A stretch of 64,000 nucleotides of DNA from Kutzneria chonburiensis (GCF_028622115.1 NZ_CP097263.1:8939501-9003500); one strand, 5' to 3'. Numbered from the stretch's first letter, positions 27,784 through 36,936 are shown. Notes: generated by a model not told the origin, from the sequence alone. Translations and numbers: made by a program.

Positions 27784-27884
27784 CCTGTCACTCGTCCGGG
27801 TGGCAGTCGCGCCATCGGGTTACATGACGGCGGGCGAGCGCAGATGATCGGACGCGAACGAAGCTCACTCCCGAAGGGACGACA

Positions 27885-28532
27885 ATGTTCAGCAGGAGCG
27901 CGCGGCGCGTCGGAGCCGGGGCGGTCGCGGTGATCGCGGCGATGGCGCTCACGGCGGTTCCGGCCGGGGCGACGCCGCTTGGCCAGACCTCGCTGGGGCA
28001 GGTCGACGTGACCAGGGCCGGCCGCCCGGTCACCGTGCCGCCCATCGCGCAGTGCGACGTCACCGCCGACCAGCAGAACTCCAGCAACGGCACCCATGCC
28101 TACGGTGTCGCCACGTTCGGCGCCGGCACCACCACGTGCACCAGGGACGACGGCGCCAGGACGGCCAAGATGCAGGCCGCCGGCGACGGCTTCGACCTGA
28201 CCGCGCTGGTGCCCTACGGCGGCCCGGAGATCAAGCTGTCCAACTACTCGGCCAGCTGCGCGGCGACGACCACCAGCACGACCGCGAACTTCCAGTTCAG
28301 CGGCCTCCAGGGAGTCACGGCGCCGAAGCCGATCCCGGCCAACTACACCACCACGGTCGGCCCGGCCGACAACCCGAGGGCCCGCATCACCTTCAACGAG
28401 GTGATCCAGGCCCAGCCCAACGACGGCAGCGTGACCATCAACATGCTGCACATCGTGCTGTACCCCAACGGGGACGGACCGATGAGCGGCGAGATCATCG
28501 TCGGCCACGCCGCCTGCTCGCCCGTGTCGTGA
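27885..28532 (+). CDS. Secreted protein of unknown function
   Basis: A 215-residue exported protein. Residues 1-30 are a signal peptide ending AVPAGATP. The mature part is Thr/Ser/Asn-rich with beta-strand character and has four cysteines (QCDVTADQQ, TTTCTRDDG, SASCAATTT, HAACSPVS), likely two disulfides. Related secreted proteins are widespread in actinomycetes but I know no function. AAGGGA lies 8 bases before ATG 27885. Confidence 0.75.
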   Translation: MFSRSARRVGAGAVAVIAAMALTAVPAGATPLGQTSLGQVDVTRAGRPVTVPPIAQCDVTADQQNSSNGTHAYGVATFGAGTTTCTRDDGARTAKMQAAGDGFDLTALVPYGGPEIKLSNYSASCAATTTSTTANFQFSGLQGVTAPKPIPANYTTTVGPADNPRARITFNEVIQAQPNDGSVTINMLHIVLYPNGDGPMSGEIIVGHAACSPVS

Positions 28533-28542
28533 CGGCTCGCTG

Positions 28543-28589
28543 TTCGTGGGGCCTTCGGGGGCTCAGCCGACCCTCGGGGACCCCACGAA
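28543..28589. terminator. Imperfect hairpin between convergent genes
   Basis: ttcgtgggg (28543-28551) and ccccacgaa (28581-28589) pair perfectly at the base and further pairs continue inward. It lies in the gap between the secreted-protein gene and pncA, and overlaps the last codons of pncA, so it could stop transcription from both sides. Confidence 0.5.
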
Positions 28590-29132
28590 GGACACGCCCG
28601 CACCTTCGAGCTCGGTGAGCGCGAAGTCGGTGCTCTTCGCGCCGACGGCGGCGGTCAGGTCCAGCAGCACGGTGGTGTGGAAGCCGAGGTCGTGCGCCTC
28701 CCGCGCGGTCGCCTTCACGCAGTAGTCGGTCGCGATGCCGACGACCTCCACGCGGTCGACTCCCTTGCCCCGCAACCAGTCGGCCAGCGAGATGCCGTCG
28801 GGACCGACGCCCTCGAAGCCGGAGTAGGCGGCCGCGTGCGCGCCCTTGGAGAACACGGCCTCGATCGGGGCCACGTCCAGCGCCGGGTGGAACGACGAGC
28901 CGGGCGTGCCGGCCACGCAGTGCACCGGCCAGCTCGACGCGTAGTCCGGCTCCGAGCTGAAGTGCGCGCCCGGGTCCTGGTGGTAGTCGCGGGTCGCCAC
29001 CACGTGGTCGTAGTTGCTGGCCGCGATGTGCCGGGAGATGTCGGCCGCCACCGCCGCGCCGCCGGCCACCGCCAGCGAGCCGCCCTCGCAGAAGTCGTTC
29101 TGCACGTCCACCACGATCAGTGCGGTAGCCAT
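28563..29132 (-). CDS. pncA: Nicotinamidase
   Basis: A 189-residue isochorismatase-fold enzyme that deamidates nicotinamide to nicotinate in NAD salvage. The catalytic triad appears as IVVDVQNDF (Asp), VFSKGAHAA (Lys) and GIATDYCVKATA (Cys). The metal-site residues DYH and HPALD are also visible. It directly follows pncB on the same strand (8-base gap), so the two consecutive salvage steps are encoded together. Confidence 0.93.
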   Translation of the reverse strand: MATALIVVDVQNDFCEGGSLAVAGGAAVAADISRHIAASNYDHVVATRDYHQDPGAHFSSEPDYASSWPVHCVAGTPGSSFHPALDVAPIEAVFSKGAHAAAYSGFEGVGPDGISLADWLRGKGVDRVEVVGIATDYCVKATAREAHDLGFHTTVLLDLTAAVGAKSTDFALTELEGAGVSFVGSPRVG

Positions 29133-29140
29133 CGGTTGCC

Positions 29141-30424
29141 TCACAGGAAGGTCGTCGGGATCGCCGGTTCGCCGTGCGAGAGCTTCAGGCCCTCCCACGG
29201 CACGCTGACCAGGGCCTGCCGCAGCCGTTCGCGGCTCTGCTCGATGGTCGGCAGGTCGGGCACGGGCTGTCCAGCCCGCACCAGGGGGATCTGGAGGTCG
29301 CGGTCGTGCTCGCCCAGGGCCGGCTTGTGGCCTTCGGTGTAGACGACCTCTTCGATGGCCGTGCCGGTCTCGCGGTAGCGGCGCAGCGCGCCCTTGCGGC
29401 CGCCGCGGGACTCCTTGTGCGAGCTGCGCTTGGCCACCGGCCGGCCCTCGACCTCCACCAGCTTGTAGACCATGCCCGCGGTCGGCGCGCCCGAGCCGGT
29501 CACCAGCGAGGTGCCGACGCCGTAGGCGTCCACCGGCTCGGCCCGCAGCGCCGCGATGGCGTACTCGTCGAGGTCGCCGGAGACGACGATCTTGGTGTTG
29601 CGGGCGCCGAGCGCGTCCAGCTGCTCACGGGCCTGCCGGGCCAGCGGGCCGACGTCGCCGGAGTCGATGCGGATCGCGCCCAGCTCCGGGCCGGCCACCT
29701 CCACCGCGGTCTGGATGCCCTTGGTGATGTCGTACGTGTCGACCAGCAGCGTCGTGCCCGCGCCCAGCTGCTCGACCTGCGCCTGGAACGCCGCCGCCTC
29801 GCTGTCGTGCAGCAGCGTGAAGGCGTGGGCCGAGGTGCCGGCGGTCGGGATGCCGTAGCGGCGGCCCGCCTCCAGGTTCGACGTGGCCGTGAAACCGGCC
29901 AGGTAGGAGACGCGGGCCGAGGCCACCGCCGCCTCCTCGTGGGTGCGGCGCGAGCCCATCTCGATCATGCGGCGGCCGTTGGCCGCGGTGACCATGCGGG
30001 CCGCCGCCGACGCGATCGCGCTGTCGTGGTTGAGGATCGACAGTGCCAGCGTCTCCAGCACCACGCCGGTCGCGAACGGCGCGCGCACGGTCAGGATCGG
30101 CGAGCCCGGGAAGTACAGCTCGCCCTCCGGGTAGCCGTCCACGTCGCCGGTGAACTCGTAGTCGGCGAGCCAGGCCAGCGTCCGCTCGTCCACGACATCG
30201 GCCGCCGCCAGCTGGTCCAGCTCGGCCCGGTCGAACCGGAACCGGGTGATCGCGTCCAGCAGCCGGGCGGTGCCGCCGACCACGCCGTAGCGGCGGCCGT
30301 CGGGCAGCCTGCGGGCGAAGACCTCGAACACGCATGGCCGGTCCGCGGTGTCGTCGCGCAGCGCGCTGGACAGCATCGTCAGCTCGTAGTGGTCGGTGAG
30401 CAGCGCGGTGCTCGTACTGGTCAT
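29141..30424 (-). CDS. pncB: Nicotinate phosphoribosyltransferase
   Basis: A 427-residue enzyme making nicotinate mononucleotide from nicotinate and PRPP with ATP. Conserved stretches are [15 protein letters not shown] at the N-terminus, [31 protein letters not shown] with the phosphorylated histidine, and [12 protein letters not shown]. Pairing with pncA reconstructs the salvage route. In M. tuberculosis pncB1 likewise lies divergent to clpS, as here (43 bases apart). ATG 30424 is preceded by TAGGCT at 8 bases. Confidence 0.95.
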   Translation of the reverse strand: MTSTSTALLTDHYELTMLSSALRDDTADRPCVFEVFARRLPDGRRYGVVGGTARLLDAITRFRFDRAELDQLAAADVVDERTLAWLADYEFTGDVDGYPEGELYFPGSPILTVRAPFATGVVLETLALSILNHDSAIASAAARMVTAANGRRMIEMGSRRTHEEAAVASARVSYLAGFTATSNLEAGRRYGIPTAGTSAHAFTLLHDSEAAAFQAQVEQLGAGTTLLVDTYDITKGIQTAVEVAGPELGAIRIDSGDVGPLARQAREQLDALGARNTKIVVSGDLDEYAIAALRAEPVDAYGVGTSLVTGSGAPTAGMVYKLVEVEGRPVAKRSSHKESRGGRKGALRRYRETGTAIEEVVYTEGHKPALGEHDRDLQIPLVRAGQPVPDLPTIEQSRERLRQALVSVPWEGLKLSHGEPAIPTTFL

Positions 30425-30432
30425 AGCTGATC

Positions 30433-30438
30433 AGCCTA
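30433..30438 (-). promoter_or_regulatory. -10 box for pncB
   Basis: TAGGCT on the minus strand lies 8 bases before the pncB ATG. With 43 bases between the divergent starts, pncB and clpS promoters face each other almost directly. Confidence 0.5.
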
Positions 30439-30454
30439 ATGGGGAACGGCATGA

Positions 30455-30460
30455 CACCAT
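30455..30460 (+). promoter_or_regulatory. -10-like box for clpS
   Basis: CACCAT (second base A, last base T) lies 7 bases before ATG 30468; no ribosome site is visible, so a leaderless message is likely. Confidence 0.4.
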
Positions 30461-30467
30461 TGGCGGT

Positions 30468-30755
30468 ATGACCACGCCCGTCGAGCAGCACAAGCCGGAG
30501 GTGGAGTCGGTCGGCAGCGAGGACCACCCGTGGCTGACCGTCGTGTGGAACGACCCGGTCAACCTCATGTCCTACGTGACCTACGTGCTTCAGAAGATCT
30601 TCGGCTACAGCCGCGAGAAGGCCACCAAGCTGATGTTGGACGTGCATCACAAGGGTCGGGCGATCGTGTCATCGGGCAGCAAGGAGAAGGTGGAGACCGA
30701 CGTGGCGAAACTGCACGCCGCCGGCCTGTGGGCGACCATGCAGCAGGACTCGTAG
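30468..30755 (+). CDS. clpS: ClpS adaptor, canonical copy
   Basis: A 95-residue N-degron adaptor that hands proteins with bulky hydrophobic N-termini to the ClpC/ClpP protease. Pocket residues are conserved: WNDPVN (N28, D29), M34, V37, M56 in LMLDVHHKG, and H60, the counterpart of E. coli His66 that binds the substrate amino group. A 21-residue N-terminal extension precedes the fold, as needed for substrate delivery. Its TAG overlaps the GTG of the DUF2017 gene. This matches Rv1331 in position. Confidence 0.95.
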   Translation: MTTPVEQHKPEVESVGSEDHPWLTVVWNDPVNLMSYVTYVLQKIFGYSREKATKLMLDVHHKGRAIVSSGSKEKVETDVAKLHAAGLWATMQQDS

Positions 30756-31312
30756 TGCGGGGTTGGCGACGGCGCGGCGAGCAGTTGGTCGCCGAGGTGG
30801 ACCGGCAGGAGGCGGCGATCCTGCGTGGGCTGGTCGGCCAGGTGCTGGACATGCTGGCCGCGCGGGAGCAGGACGCGCCCGACGACGAGCTGGCCGAGCT
30901 GACCGGGATCCGGGTCGGGCCCTCGACCGCGCCGGACGACCCGATCCTGTCCCGGCTGCTGCCCGACTTCCACCGGCTGGACGACGACCAGCCGTCGAAG
31001 GAGGACCTGGACTCGGCGGCCGCGCTGCGCAGTCTGCACGAGCCGGAGCTGCTGGAGTTCAAGACCGGCGTGGCGCAGATCGTGATGGACACCTGCCCGC
31101 CGGACGGCGGTCCGATCCTGCTGTCGGTGGAGCAGGCCGACGCCTGGCTGTCGGCGATCAACGACGTGCGGCTGGCCCTGGGCACGGCGTTGGACGTCAC
31201 CGAGGACATGCCGGACGAGCTGCCCGAGGACGATCCCCGGTCCTCGCACCTCGGCGTCTACCACTGGCTGACCTGGGTGCAGGAGAGCCTGGTCACCGCG
31301 GTGTCGTCGTGA
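30755..31312 (+). CDS. DUF2017 protein, partner of ClpS (copy 1)
   Basis: A 185-residue helical protein (Rv1332 counterpart). Landmarks are RQEAAILRGLVGQVLDML, LSRLLPDFHRLD, WLSAINDVRLALGTALDV and the terminal YHWLTWVQESLV. DUF2017 always follows clpS in actinobacteria but has no known function; constant pairing suggests a physical or regulatory link with ClpS. The start GTG shares one base with the clpS stop, and the stop overlaps the P1 peptidase start by 4 bases. Confidence 0.9.
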   Translation: MRGWRRRGEQLVAEVDRQEAAILRGLVGQVLDMLAAREQDAPDDELAELTGIRVGPSTAPDDPILSRLLPDFHRLDDDQPSKEDLDSAAALRSLHEPELLEFKTGVAQIVMDTCPPDGGPILLSVEQADAWLSAINDVRLALGTALDVTEDMPDELPEDDPRSSHLGVYHWLTWVQESLVTAVSS

Positions 31313-32406
31313 TCACCGACGTGCCCGGCGTGCTGGTCGGCCAGTACCAGCGGCTGGGCGACGGCTGGGCCACCGGCACCACCGTGGTGCTGACCCCGGA
31401 GGGCGCGGTGGCCGGCGTCGACCAGCGCGGCGGCGCGCCCGGCACGCGGGAGACCGACGTGCTGGAGCCGTCTCGGCTGGTGCAGGAGATTCACGGCGTG
31501 TGTCTGACCGGCGGCAGCGCGTACGGGTTGGCCGCGGCCGACGGCGTGATGCGCTGGCTGGCCGAGCGCAATCACGGTGTCAGCGTGGGGGAGTTGCCGC
31601 ATGAGGTCGTGCCGGTCGTGCCGTCGGCCGTGTTGTTCGACCTCAAGCTGAGCGACTGGGGCAACCGCCCCGACGCCTCCTTCGGCTACGCCGCGTGCGA
31701 GGCGGCGTCGGACGGTCCCGTCGAGCAGGGCTGCGTCGGCGCCGGAACCGGCGCTCGATGTGGGTCTTTGAAGGGTGGGATCGGCACCGCCAGCATGGTC
31801 GTCGACGGGCTCACGGTCGGCGCCATCGCCGCCGTGAACGCCATGGGTGAGGCCGTGAACCCCGACGGCCTGCCGTGGGCCCTCGACCACGAGATCGACG
31901 GCGAGTTCGGCGTGTCGCCCCCGGGCGCGCCGTCCGTGGAACTCCGGCCCAAGCGTTCCGCGTTGAACACCACGATCGGTGTGGTCGCCGTCGACGCCGT
32001 GCTGTCCAAGGCCGAGTGCCAGCGGATCGCCGCCGTCGCCCACGACGGCCTGGCCCGGGCCATCCGGCCCGCGCACGCCATGTACGACGGCGACACCATC
32101 TTCGCGCTGGCCACCGGCCGGCAGGAGCTGACGGGAGTGCGGGGCATGGCGCTGGACCGGGTGTGCGAGGCCGGCGCGCAGGTGTTCGCCCGGGCCATCG
32201 TGCACGGGATCCTCGCGGCGACCACGGTGGCCGGTGTGCCGGCGTACCGTGACGCATGGCCGGAGGCTTTGGGGGAAAGTGACGGACTGGCATGTCGCTG
32301 TGCACAACGACGAGATGAACGTGTTCCCGGTGGTGGTCGACGTGCTCAACCGAGTGGTCGGACTGAAGCTGGACGATGCGATCGCCGGCACGTGGCGGAT
32401 CCATGA
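31309..32406 (+). CDS. P1-family (DmpA-like) peptidase with an extended tail
   Basis: A 365-residue self-cleaving N-terminal-nucleophile hydrolase (Rv1333 counterpart). The processing site is GSLKGGIGTAS, with the Thr becoming the nucleophile, preceded by VGAGTGAR; VDQRGGAPGTRETD and LTGGSAYGLAAADGV are also family hallmarks. Members act as aminopeptidases or amidases. The natural end should be near VPAYRDAWPEALG, but this frame continues about 40 more residues of Arg-rich sequence, overlapping the second clpS-like gene by 128 bases. The original stop appears lost, presumably when the extra modules arose. Confidence 0.88.
   Translation: MITDVPGVLVGQYQRLGDGWATGTTVVLTPEGAVAGVDQRGGAPGTRETDVLEPSRLVQEIHGVCLTGGSAYGLAAADGVMRWLAERNHGVSVGELPHEVVPVVPSAVLFDLKLSDWGNRPDASFGYAACEAASDGPVEQGCVGAGTGARCGSLKGGIGTASMVVDGLTVGAIAAVNAMGEAVNPDGLPWALDHEIDGEFGVSPPGAPSVELRPKRSALNTTIGVVAVDAVLSKAECQRIAAVAHDGLARAIRPAHAMYDGDTIFALATGRQELTGVRGMALDRVCEAGAQVFARAIVHGILAATTVAGVPAYRDAWPEALGESDGLACRCAQRRDERVPGGGRRAQPSGRTEAGRCDRRHVADP
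32245..32250 (+). promoter_or_regulatory. Candidate promoter of the second clpS module
   Basis: TACCGT inside the P1 peptidase gene would start a transcript near 32257, giving a 22-base leader with the ribosome site GGGGGAAA before GTG 32279. It offers a way to express the extra pairs separately. Confidence 0.35.
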
Positions 32407-32512
32407 GCAGGGGTCGGCGCTGATCTCGTCGACCAGCCGCGACGCCGCGGAGGCGATGGTCGCGCGGCTGCACAGCTACGGCATCGACGCCTCGGTCGGG
32501 AGGTCCTCGTGA
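32279..32512 (+). CDS. Diverged ClpS-like protein (copy 2)
   Basis: A 77-residue ClpS fold lacking almost the whole N-terminal extension (only three residues precede the first strand). HNDEMN retains the Asn-Asp pair (N10, D11) and IHEQG retains the His (H42), but the hydrophobic pocket differs: the Met of canonical ClpS is F16, and the second Met is T38. GTG 32279 is preceded by GGGGGAAA. It overlaps the P1 peptidase tail and is coupled (GTGA) to its own DUF2017 partner. Likely an adaptor with altered specificity or a non-delivering competitor; this is inference. Confidence 0.82.
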   Translation: MTDWHVAVHNDEMNVFPVVVDVLNRVVGLKLDDAIAGTWRIHEQGSALISSTSRDAAEAMVARLHSYGIDASVGRSS

Positions 32513-32994
32513 CCGAGACGGACAATGAGGTCGCGCTCGACGGCGACTGGCTGGTGCTGTCGCTGTCGGCGCAGGCTGTGGCGGTCATCCGCCGGGCGGC
32601 CGGCGATCTGGCCGTGGCCATCGAGGACAAGCGGGCCAACGAAGCCTGGTGGAGCTTCCGGACACCGATGCACCTGTTCCCCGAGGCCTACGAGTCGCGT
32701 CGCGACCAGAAGGCGTACATCCAGCGGCATGAACTGGACATCAGGGCGGAACTGACCGCGGCCGCGCACCGGGTGATCGCGGCGCTGGACGCCGGACGGC
32801 CCATGCGCTACCCGGCGGCGCAGGCCGACGACCTGCTTCGAGTGTTCGGGTCCGCGCGTCTGCTGTACGTGGACCGAGACGCGCCGCCGAGCAGTGCAAC
32901 TCCGAAGGCCGCCGCCGCGTACCTGCTGAGCGCGATGCAGCACGAAATCGTGGTGACGTTGCGGCCGGAACTGGCGGGGGTGGGACCGCAGTGA
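32509..32994 (+). CDS. Diverged DUF2017 protein (copy 2)
   Basis: A 161-residue protein aligned to DUF2017 by AVAVIRRAAGDLAVAI, MHLFPEAYESR, LLRVFGSARLLYVDRD (compare WLSAINDVRLALG in copy 1) and YLLSAMQHEIVVTLRPEL. It begins with GTG overlapping the copy-2 clpS stop and ends overlapping the copy-3 clpS start. Sequence similarity to copy 1 is low, closer to copy 3, consistent with duplication of an already diverged pair. Confidence 0.78.
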   Translation: MTETDNEVALDGDWLVLSLSAQAVAVIRRAAGDLAVAIEDKRANEAWWSFRTPMHLFPEAYESRRDQKAYIQRHELDIRAELTAAAHRVIAALDAGRPMRYPAAQADDLLRVFGSARLLYVDRDAPPSSATPKAAAAYLLSAMQHEIVVTLRPELAGVGPQ

Positions 32995-33230
32995 GCGAAT
33001 TCCGAGTGGTCGCCTTCAACGACCTGCGCAGCGAGGACGCGGTGGTGGCCGACATCCTCAACCGGGTCTGCGGGCTGCCGCTGGCGGACGCGGTGGCGCT
33101 GACCAGACAGATCGAGGTGGACGGCAAGGCCACCGTCGGCCTGGCCGCGACGCGGGCCGACGCCGAGGTGATCGCCGCCCGGATGCTGGGCTTCGGGCTG
33201 CGGCCGGTGATCGAGAGGAACAGGGCATGA
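32991..33230 (+). CDS. Diverged ClpS-like protein (copy 3)
   Basis: A 79-residue ClpS fold with no N-terminal extension. AFNDLR keeps Asn-Asp (N10, D11), and DILNRVCGLPLADAV matches copy 2 (DVLNRVVGLKLDDAI), so copies 2 and 3 are sisters. However the pocket Met is D16 and the position of the amino-binding His is E42 (IEVDG), so canonical N-degron binding is unlikely. GTG 32991 overlaps the previous stop and its stop overlaps the next ATG. Confidence 0.8.
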   Translation: MSEFRVVAFNDLRSEDAVVADILNRVCGLPLADAVALTRQIEVDGKATVGLAATRADAEVIAARMLGFGLRPVIERNRA

Positions 33231-33745
33231 GCTGGTCGCACGGCTTCGACGTGGTCGTCGGCGAGAACCAGGTGCTGCTCAACCTGACCGAGCACACGGT
33301 GTCGGCGCTGCGTGAGGGCATCGGCACGCTGGCCCGCTACCTGGACGACATGCCGGCTCAGGGCGGCTTCAAGGACCGGCTGATGTTCCGCCGGGACCGC
33401 CTCGAGCTGCTGGACCGGCTGCTGCCGCCGGTCTCCGAGTACTCGCCGTCGGCCCAGGAGTTCCTGGCCCGCTGGGGCAACGACCTGCGGGTGGAGCTGC
33501 GCGACGCGGCCCGCCGGGTGCTGGCCTCCATCCCGGACGCCGGCCCGGTCAGCTATCCGCTGGTCAACGTGGACGACTGGATCCGGGTGCTCGGCCAGGC
33601 CCGGCTGGTGTGGGTGCCCCGCGGCACCTCAGGGGACACCCGGTCGGGTGATGCCCGGCTGCGCAACGCCGGACTGTTCGCCGAGCTCCAGGGTCAGCTG
33701 GTCCGGGCGCTGCGTCCGGAGCTGGCCGTCCAGCTGACCGGCTGA
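33227..33745 (+). CDS. Diverged DUF2017 protein (copy 3)
   Basis: A 172-residue protein of the same fold: TVSALREGIGTLARYL, LLDRLLPPVSEYS, DWIRVLGQARLVWVPRG and LFAELQGQLVRALRPEL. The paired motifs RLVWVPRG and ALRPEL recall copy 2 (RLLYVDRD, TLRPEL). It starts with an ATGA overlap with copy-3 clpS and ends 45 bases before mec. It closes the string of three adaptor/partner modules. Confidence 0.8.
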   Translation: MSWSHGFDVVVGENQVLLNLTEHTVSALREGIGTLARYLDDMPAQGGFKDRLMFRRDRLELLDRLLPPVSEYSPSAQEFLARWGNDLRVELRDAARRVLASIPDAGPVSYPLVNVDDWIRVLGQARLVWVPRGTSGDTRSGDARLRNAGLFAELQGQLVRALRPELAVQLTG

Positions 33746-33778
33746 TTCCCAAGCCTCGGGACAACCCCGGCCACCTAC

Positions 33779-33784
33779 TAGGAT
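33779..33784 (+). promoter_or_regulatory. -10 box for mec-cysO-cysM
   Basis: TAGGAT is exactly six bases before GTG 33791, with no ribosome site, indicating a leaderless message and an independent promoter for the cysteine genes. Confidence 0.55.
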
Positions 33785-33790
33785 GATGGT

Positions 33791-34207
33791 GTGCTGGTGA
33801 TCCGCCGTGACCTGGTCGAGGCCATCGTCGAACACGCCCGCCGGGACCATCCCGACGAGGCGTGCGGGGTGGTCGCCGGCCCGTCCCCGGACCGGCCGGA
33901 GCGCTTCGTGCCGATGCTCAACGCCGCGCGCTCGCCCACCTTCTACGAGTTCGAGTCGGGCGACCTGCTGCGGCTGTACCGCGAGATGGACGGCAACGAC
34001 GAGGTGCCGGCGGTGGTCTACCACTCGCACACCGCGACCGAGGCCTACCCCTCGCGCACCGACGTGTCGTACGCGGGCGAGCCGGAGGCGCACTACGTGC
34101 TGGTGTCGACCCGGGAGCCGGACACCCATGAGTTCCGGTCCTACCGGATCGTCGACGGCGAGGTCACCGAGGAGCCGGTGACGATCGTCGAGTCGTACGG
34201 GGAATAA
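33791..34207 (+). CDS. mec: JAMM/Mov34 metallopeptidase (Mec+)
   Basis: A 138-residue zinc peptidase (Rv1334 counterpart). The JAMM motif is complete: a Glu in the HPDEACGVVAG region and HSHTATEAYPSRTD, which is His-X-His, seven residues, Ser, two residues, Asp. In the CysO pathway Mec+ releases cysteine from the CysO-cysteine adduct. The neighbouring cysO gene here encodes two residues after the C-terminal Gly-Gly, so this enzyme might also trim CysO. The gene lies 59 bases before cysO. Confidence 0.93.
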   Translation: MLVIRRDLVEAIVEHARRDHPDEACGVVAGPSPDRPERFVPMLNAARSPTFYEFESGDLLRLYREMDGNDEVPAVVYHSHTATEAYPSRTDVSYAGEPEAHYVLVSTREPDTHEFRSYRIVDGEVTEEPVTIVESYGE

Positions 34208-34266
34208 CCGGCCACTGCCGGGCGTCCCAGCCAACAGCAAGGCCGACAGCGGAGGTTAGACAGCAC

Positions 34267-35500
<1,234 letters not shown>

Positions 35501-35516
35501 CCGCCCTTCTTTGGCT

Positions 35517-35567
35517 CTACCTGAGTGGCTCATTTGGCTTCCGAAGCCAAGTGAGCCACTCAGGTAG
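35517..35567. terminator. 24-bp hairpin between convergent cysM and SnoaL genes
   Basis: The arms at 35517-35540 and 35544-35567 pair over 24 positions with one wobble and a 3-base loop ccg; the outer arm reads ctacctgagtggctca. It sits between converging genes and so could stop both transcripts. The length is far beyond a typical intrinsic terminator. Confidence 0.8.
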
Positions 35568-35575
35568 AAGGAAAA

Positions 35576-35941
35576 TCAGCCGCCGGCGTAGTCGCGGGAC
35601 GAGACGATGAGGCCGTCACGGACCCGGAGCACGAAGATCGCCGGCATGGTGATGTCCTTGTCGCCCAAGGTGCCCCGGTACGTGAACTCGCCGACGACCA
35701 CCTCGGGATCGGTGGTCTCGTGGACCACCACGTCGTCGGCCCGGAAGTCGACGCCCATCTCGGCGGCGCGGGCGAAGTGCGCACGCAGCGCGGCCCGCCC
35801 CTCCAACCGGGCCACGGCCGGATCCGTGCTGAACGGATGCTCGACCACGGCGTCCTCGGCGTACAGCAGCGGCAGCCGGTCCCACTGCTTGCCGACAACG
35901 CCGTCGACCAGCTGTCGGAACACTTCGGCGGATGCGGTCAT
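35576..35941 (-). CDS. SnoaL-like/NTF2-fold protein
   Basis: A 121-residue cone-shaped fold. Typical features are the N-terminal helix FRQLVDGVVGKQWDRLPLLYAEDAVVEHP, EGRAALRAHFARAAEMG, and strands VGEFTYRG and FVLRVRDGLI. Members are cyclases, hydrolases or dehydratases, or simply binding proteins. ATG 35941 is chosen over 35947 because an AGGGGG sequence then sits at a sensible 8-base distance. Function unknown. Confidence 0.8.
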   Translation of the reverse strand: MTASAEVFRQLVDGVVGKQWDRLPLLYAEDAVVEHPFSTDPAVARLEGRAALRAHFARAAEMGVDFRADDVVVHETTDPEVVVGEFTYRGTLGDKDITMPAIFVLRVRDGLIVSSRDYAGG

Positions 35942-35983
35942 GATCATTACCCCCTAAACGGAACGTTCACTCCGCATCCAACG

Positions 35984-36871
35984 CTAGCGTGAACGGGCGC
36001 CAGGTGCCAGGGGTTTGGCCTCGGCCAGGGCGAAGGAGCGGAAGGCGTCGGCGGCGGCCGGCATGAACCGGTCGCACCAGGCCAGCCCGATCATGCGATA
36101 GCACGGCGGATCGGACACCGGCAGCTCGACGACGTCAGGCAGGGGAGCGGGGCCGGGCCCCATCAGCCCGACGCCACAGCCCGCGCCGATCAGCCCCCGC
36201 AGCGTGGCACCGTCCTCGCCCTCGCAGGCGATCCGCGGCGCGAAACCGGCCTCGGCGCACAGTCGCTCGGTCGTCGGCCGCATGCCGAACCCCCGGGAGA
36301 AGATCACGAACGGCTCGTCGCGCACCTCGGCCAGCTCCACCGATGATCGCCCGGCCAACCGGTGATACGTCGGCACGACCAACACGAGCGGTTCGCGCAG
36401 CAGCGGCTGCCAGATGATCCCGGGGGAGCCCGGCGTCGAGATCAGCAGCAGGTCGACCAGGCCGTCCAGCAGGTACTGCTCGATCCGCTCGGTCCCGCCC
36501 TGCCGCAGCCGGAACTGCACGTTCGGGCGGCGTGGCCGATATCCGCTGAGCAGCGTCGGCACGACCAGCGGGCCCATCGTGTTGAGGAAAGCCAGGTTCA
36601 CCGTCCCGCGATCGGGGTCGGCCAGCTCGCCGATGGACTGCCGTGCGCCGTCGACCGCCGACACCGCCCGCCGCGCGCCGTCCAGCAGCGCCTGGCCGTT
36701 GGCGTTGAGCCGCAGACCCCGCCCGACCCGGTCGAACAGCGGGGCGCCGACCTCCCGTTCCAGCCGGCCCAGGCCTCGCGACAGCGCCGGCTGGGACAGG
36801 TGCAGCGTCTCGGCCGCCTCCGTCACGGTCCGGCTCTCGGCGACCCGGATGAACCACCGCAGCTCGTCCAT
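35984..36871 (-). CDS. LysR-family transcription regulator
   Basis: A 295-residue regulator. The winged helix-turn-helix is MDELRWFIRVAESRTVTEAA to SQPALSRGLGRLEREVG, followed by an effector-binding domain with VNLAFLNTMGPLVVPTLL and RGLIGAGCGVGLMGPG. It is divergent from the TSUP permease gene 86 bases away and probably controls it. The 10-bp inverted repeat in the gap is the likely binding site. ATG 36871 gives the standard LysR N-terminus. Confidence 0.92.
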   Translation of the reverse strand: MDELRWFIRVAESRTVTEAAETLHLSQPALSRGLGRLEREVGAPLFDRVGRGLRLNANGQALLDGARRAVSAVDGARQSIGELADPDRGTVNLAFLNTMGPLVVPTLLSGYRPRRPNVQFRLRQGGTERIEQYLLDGLVDLLLISTPGSPGIIWQPLLREPLVLVVPTYHRLAGRSSVELAEVRDEPFVIFSRGFGMRPTTERLCAEAGFAPRIACEGEDGATLRGLIGAGCGVGLMGPGPAPLPDVVELPVSDPPCYRMIGLAWCDRFMPAAADAFRSFALAEAKPLAPGARSR

Positions 36872-36876
36872 GTCCA

Positions 36877-36936
36877 CGTATCGATGTCTAGCACGCATCG
36901 TTTCAATGGGGAACATTCATTGGACGCATCGATACG
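36877..36936. promoter_or_regulatory. Inverted repeat, likely LysR operator
   Basis: cgtatcgatg (36877-36886) and catcgatacg (36927-36936) form a perfect 10-bp inverted repeat 40 bases apart; acgcatcg also occurs twice (36893, 36924). The right arm overlaps a TACGCT -10 box (36933-36938) of the permease gene, so binding would directly affect that promoter. Confidence 0.6.
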
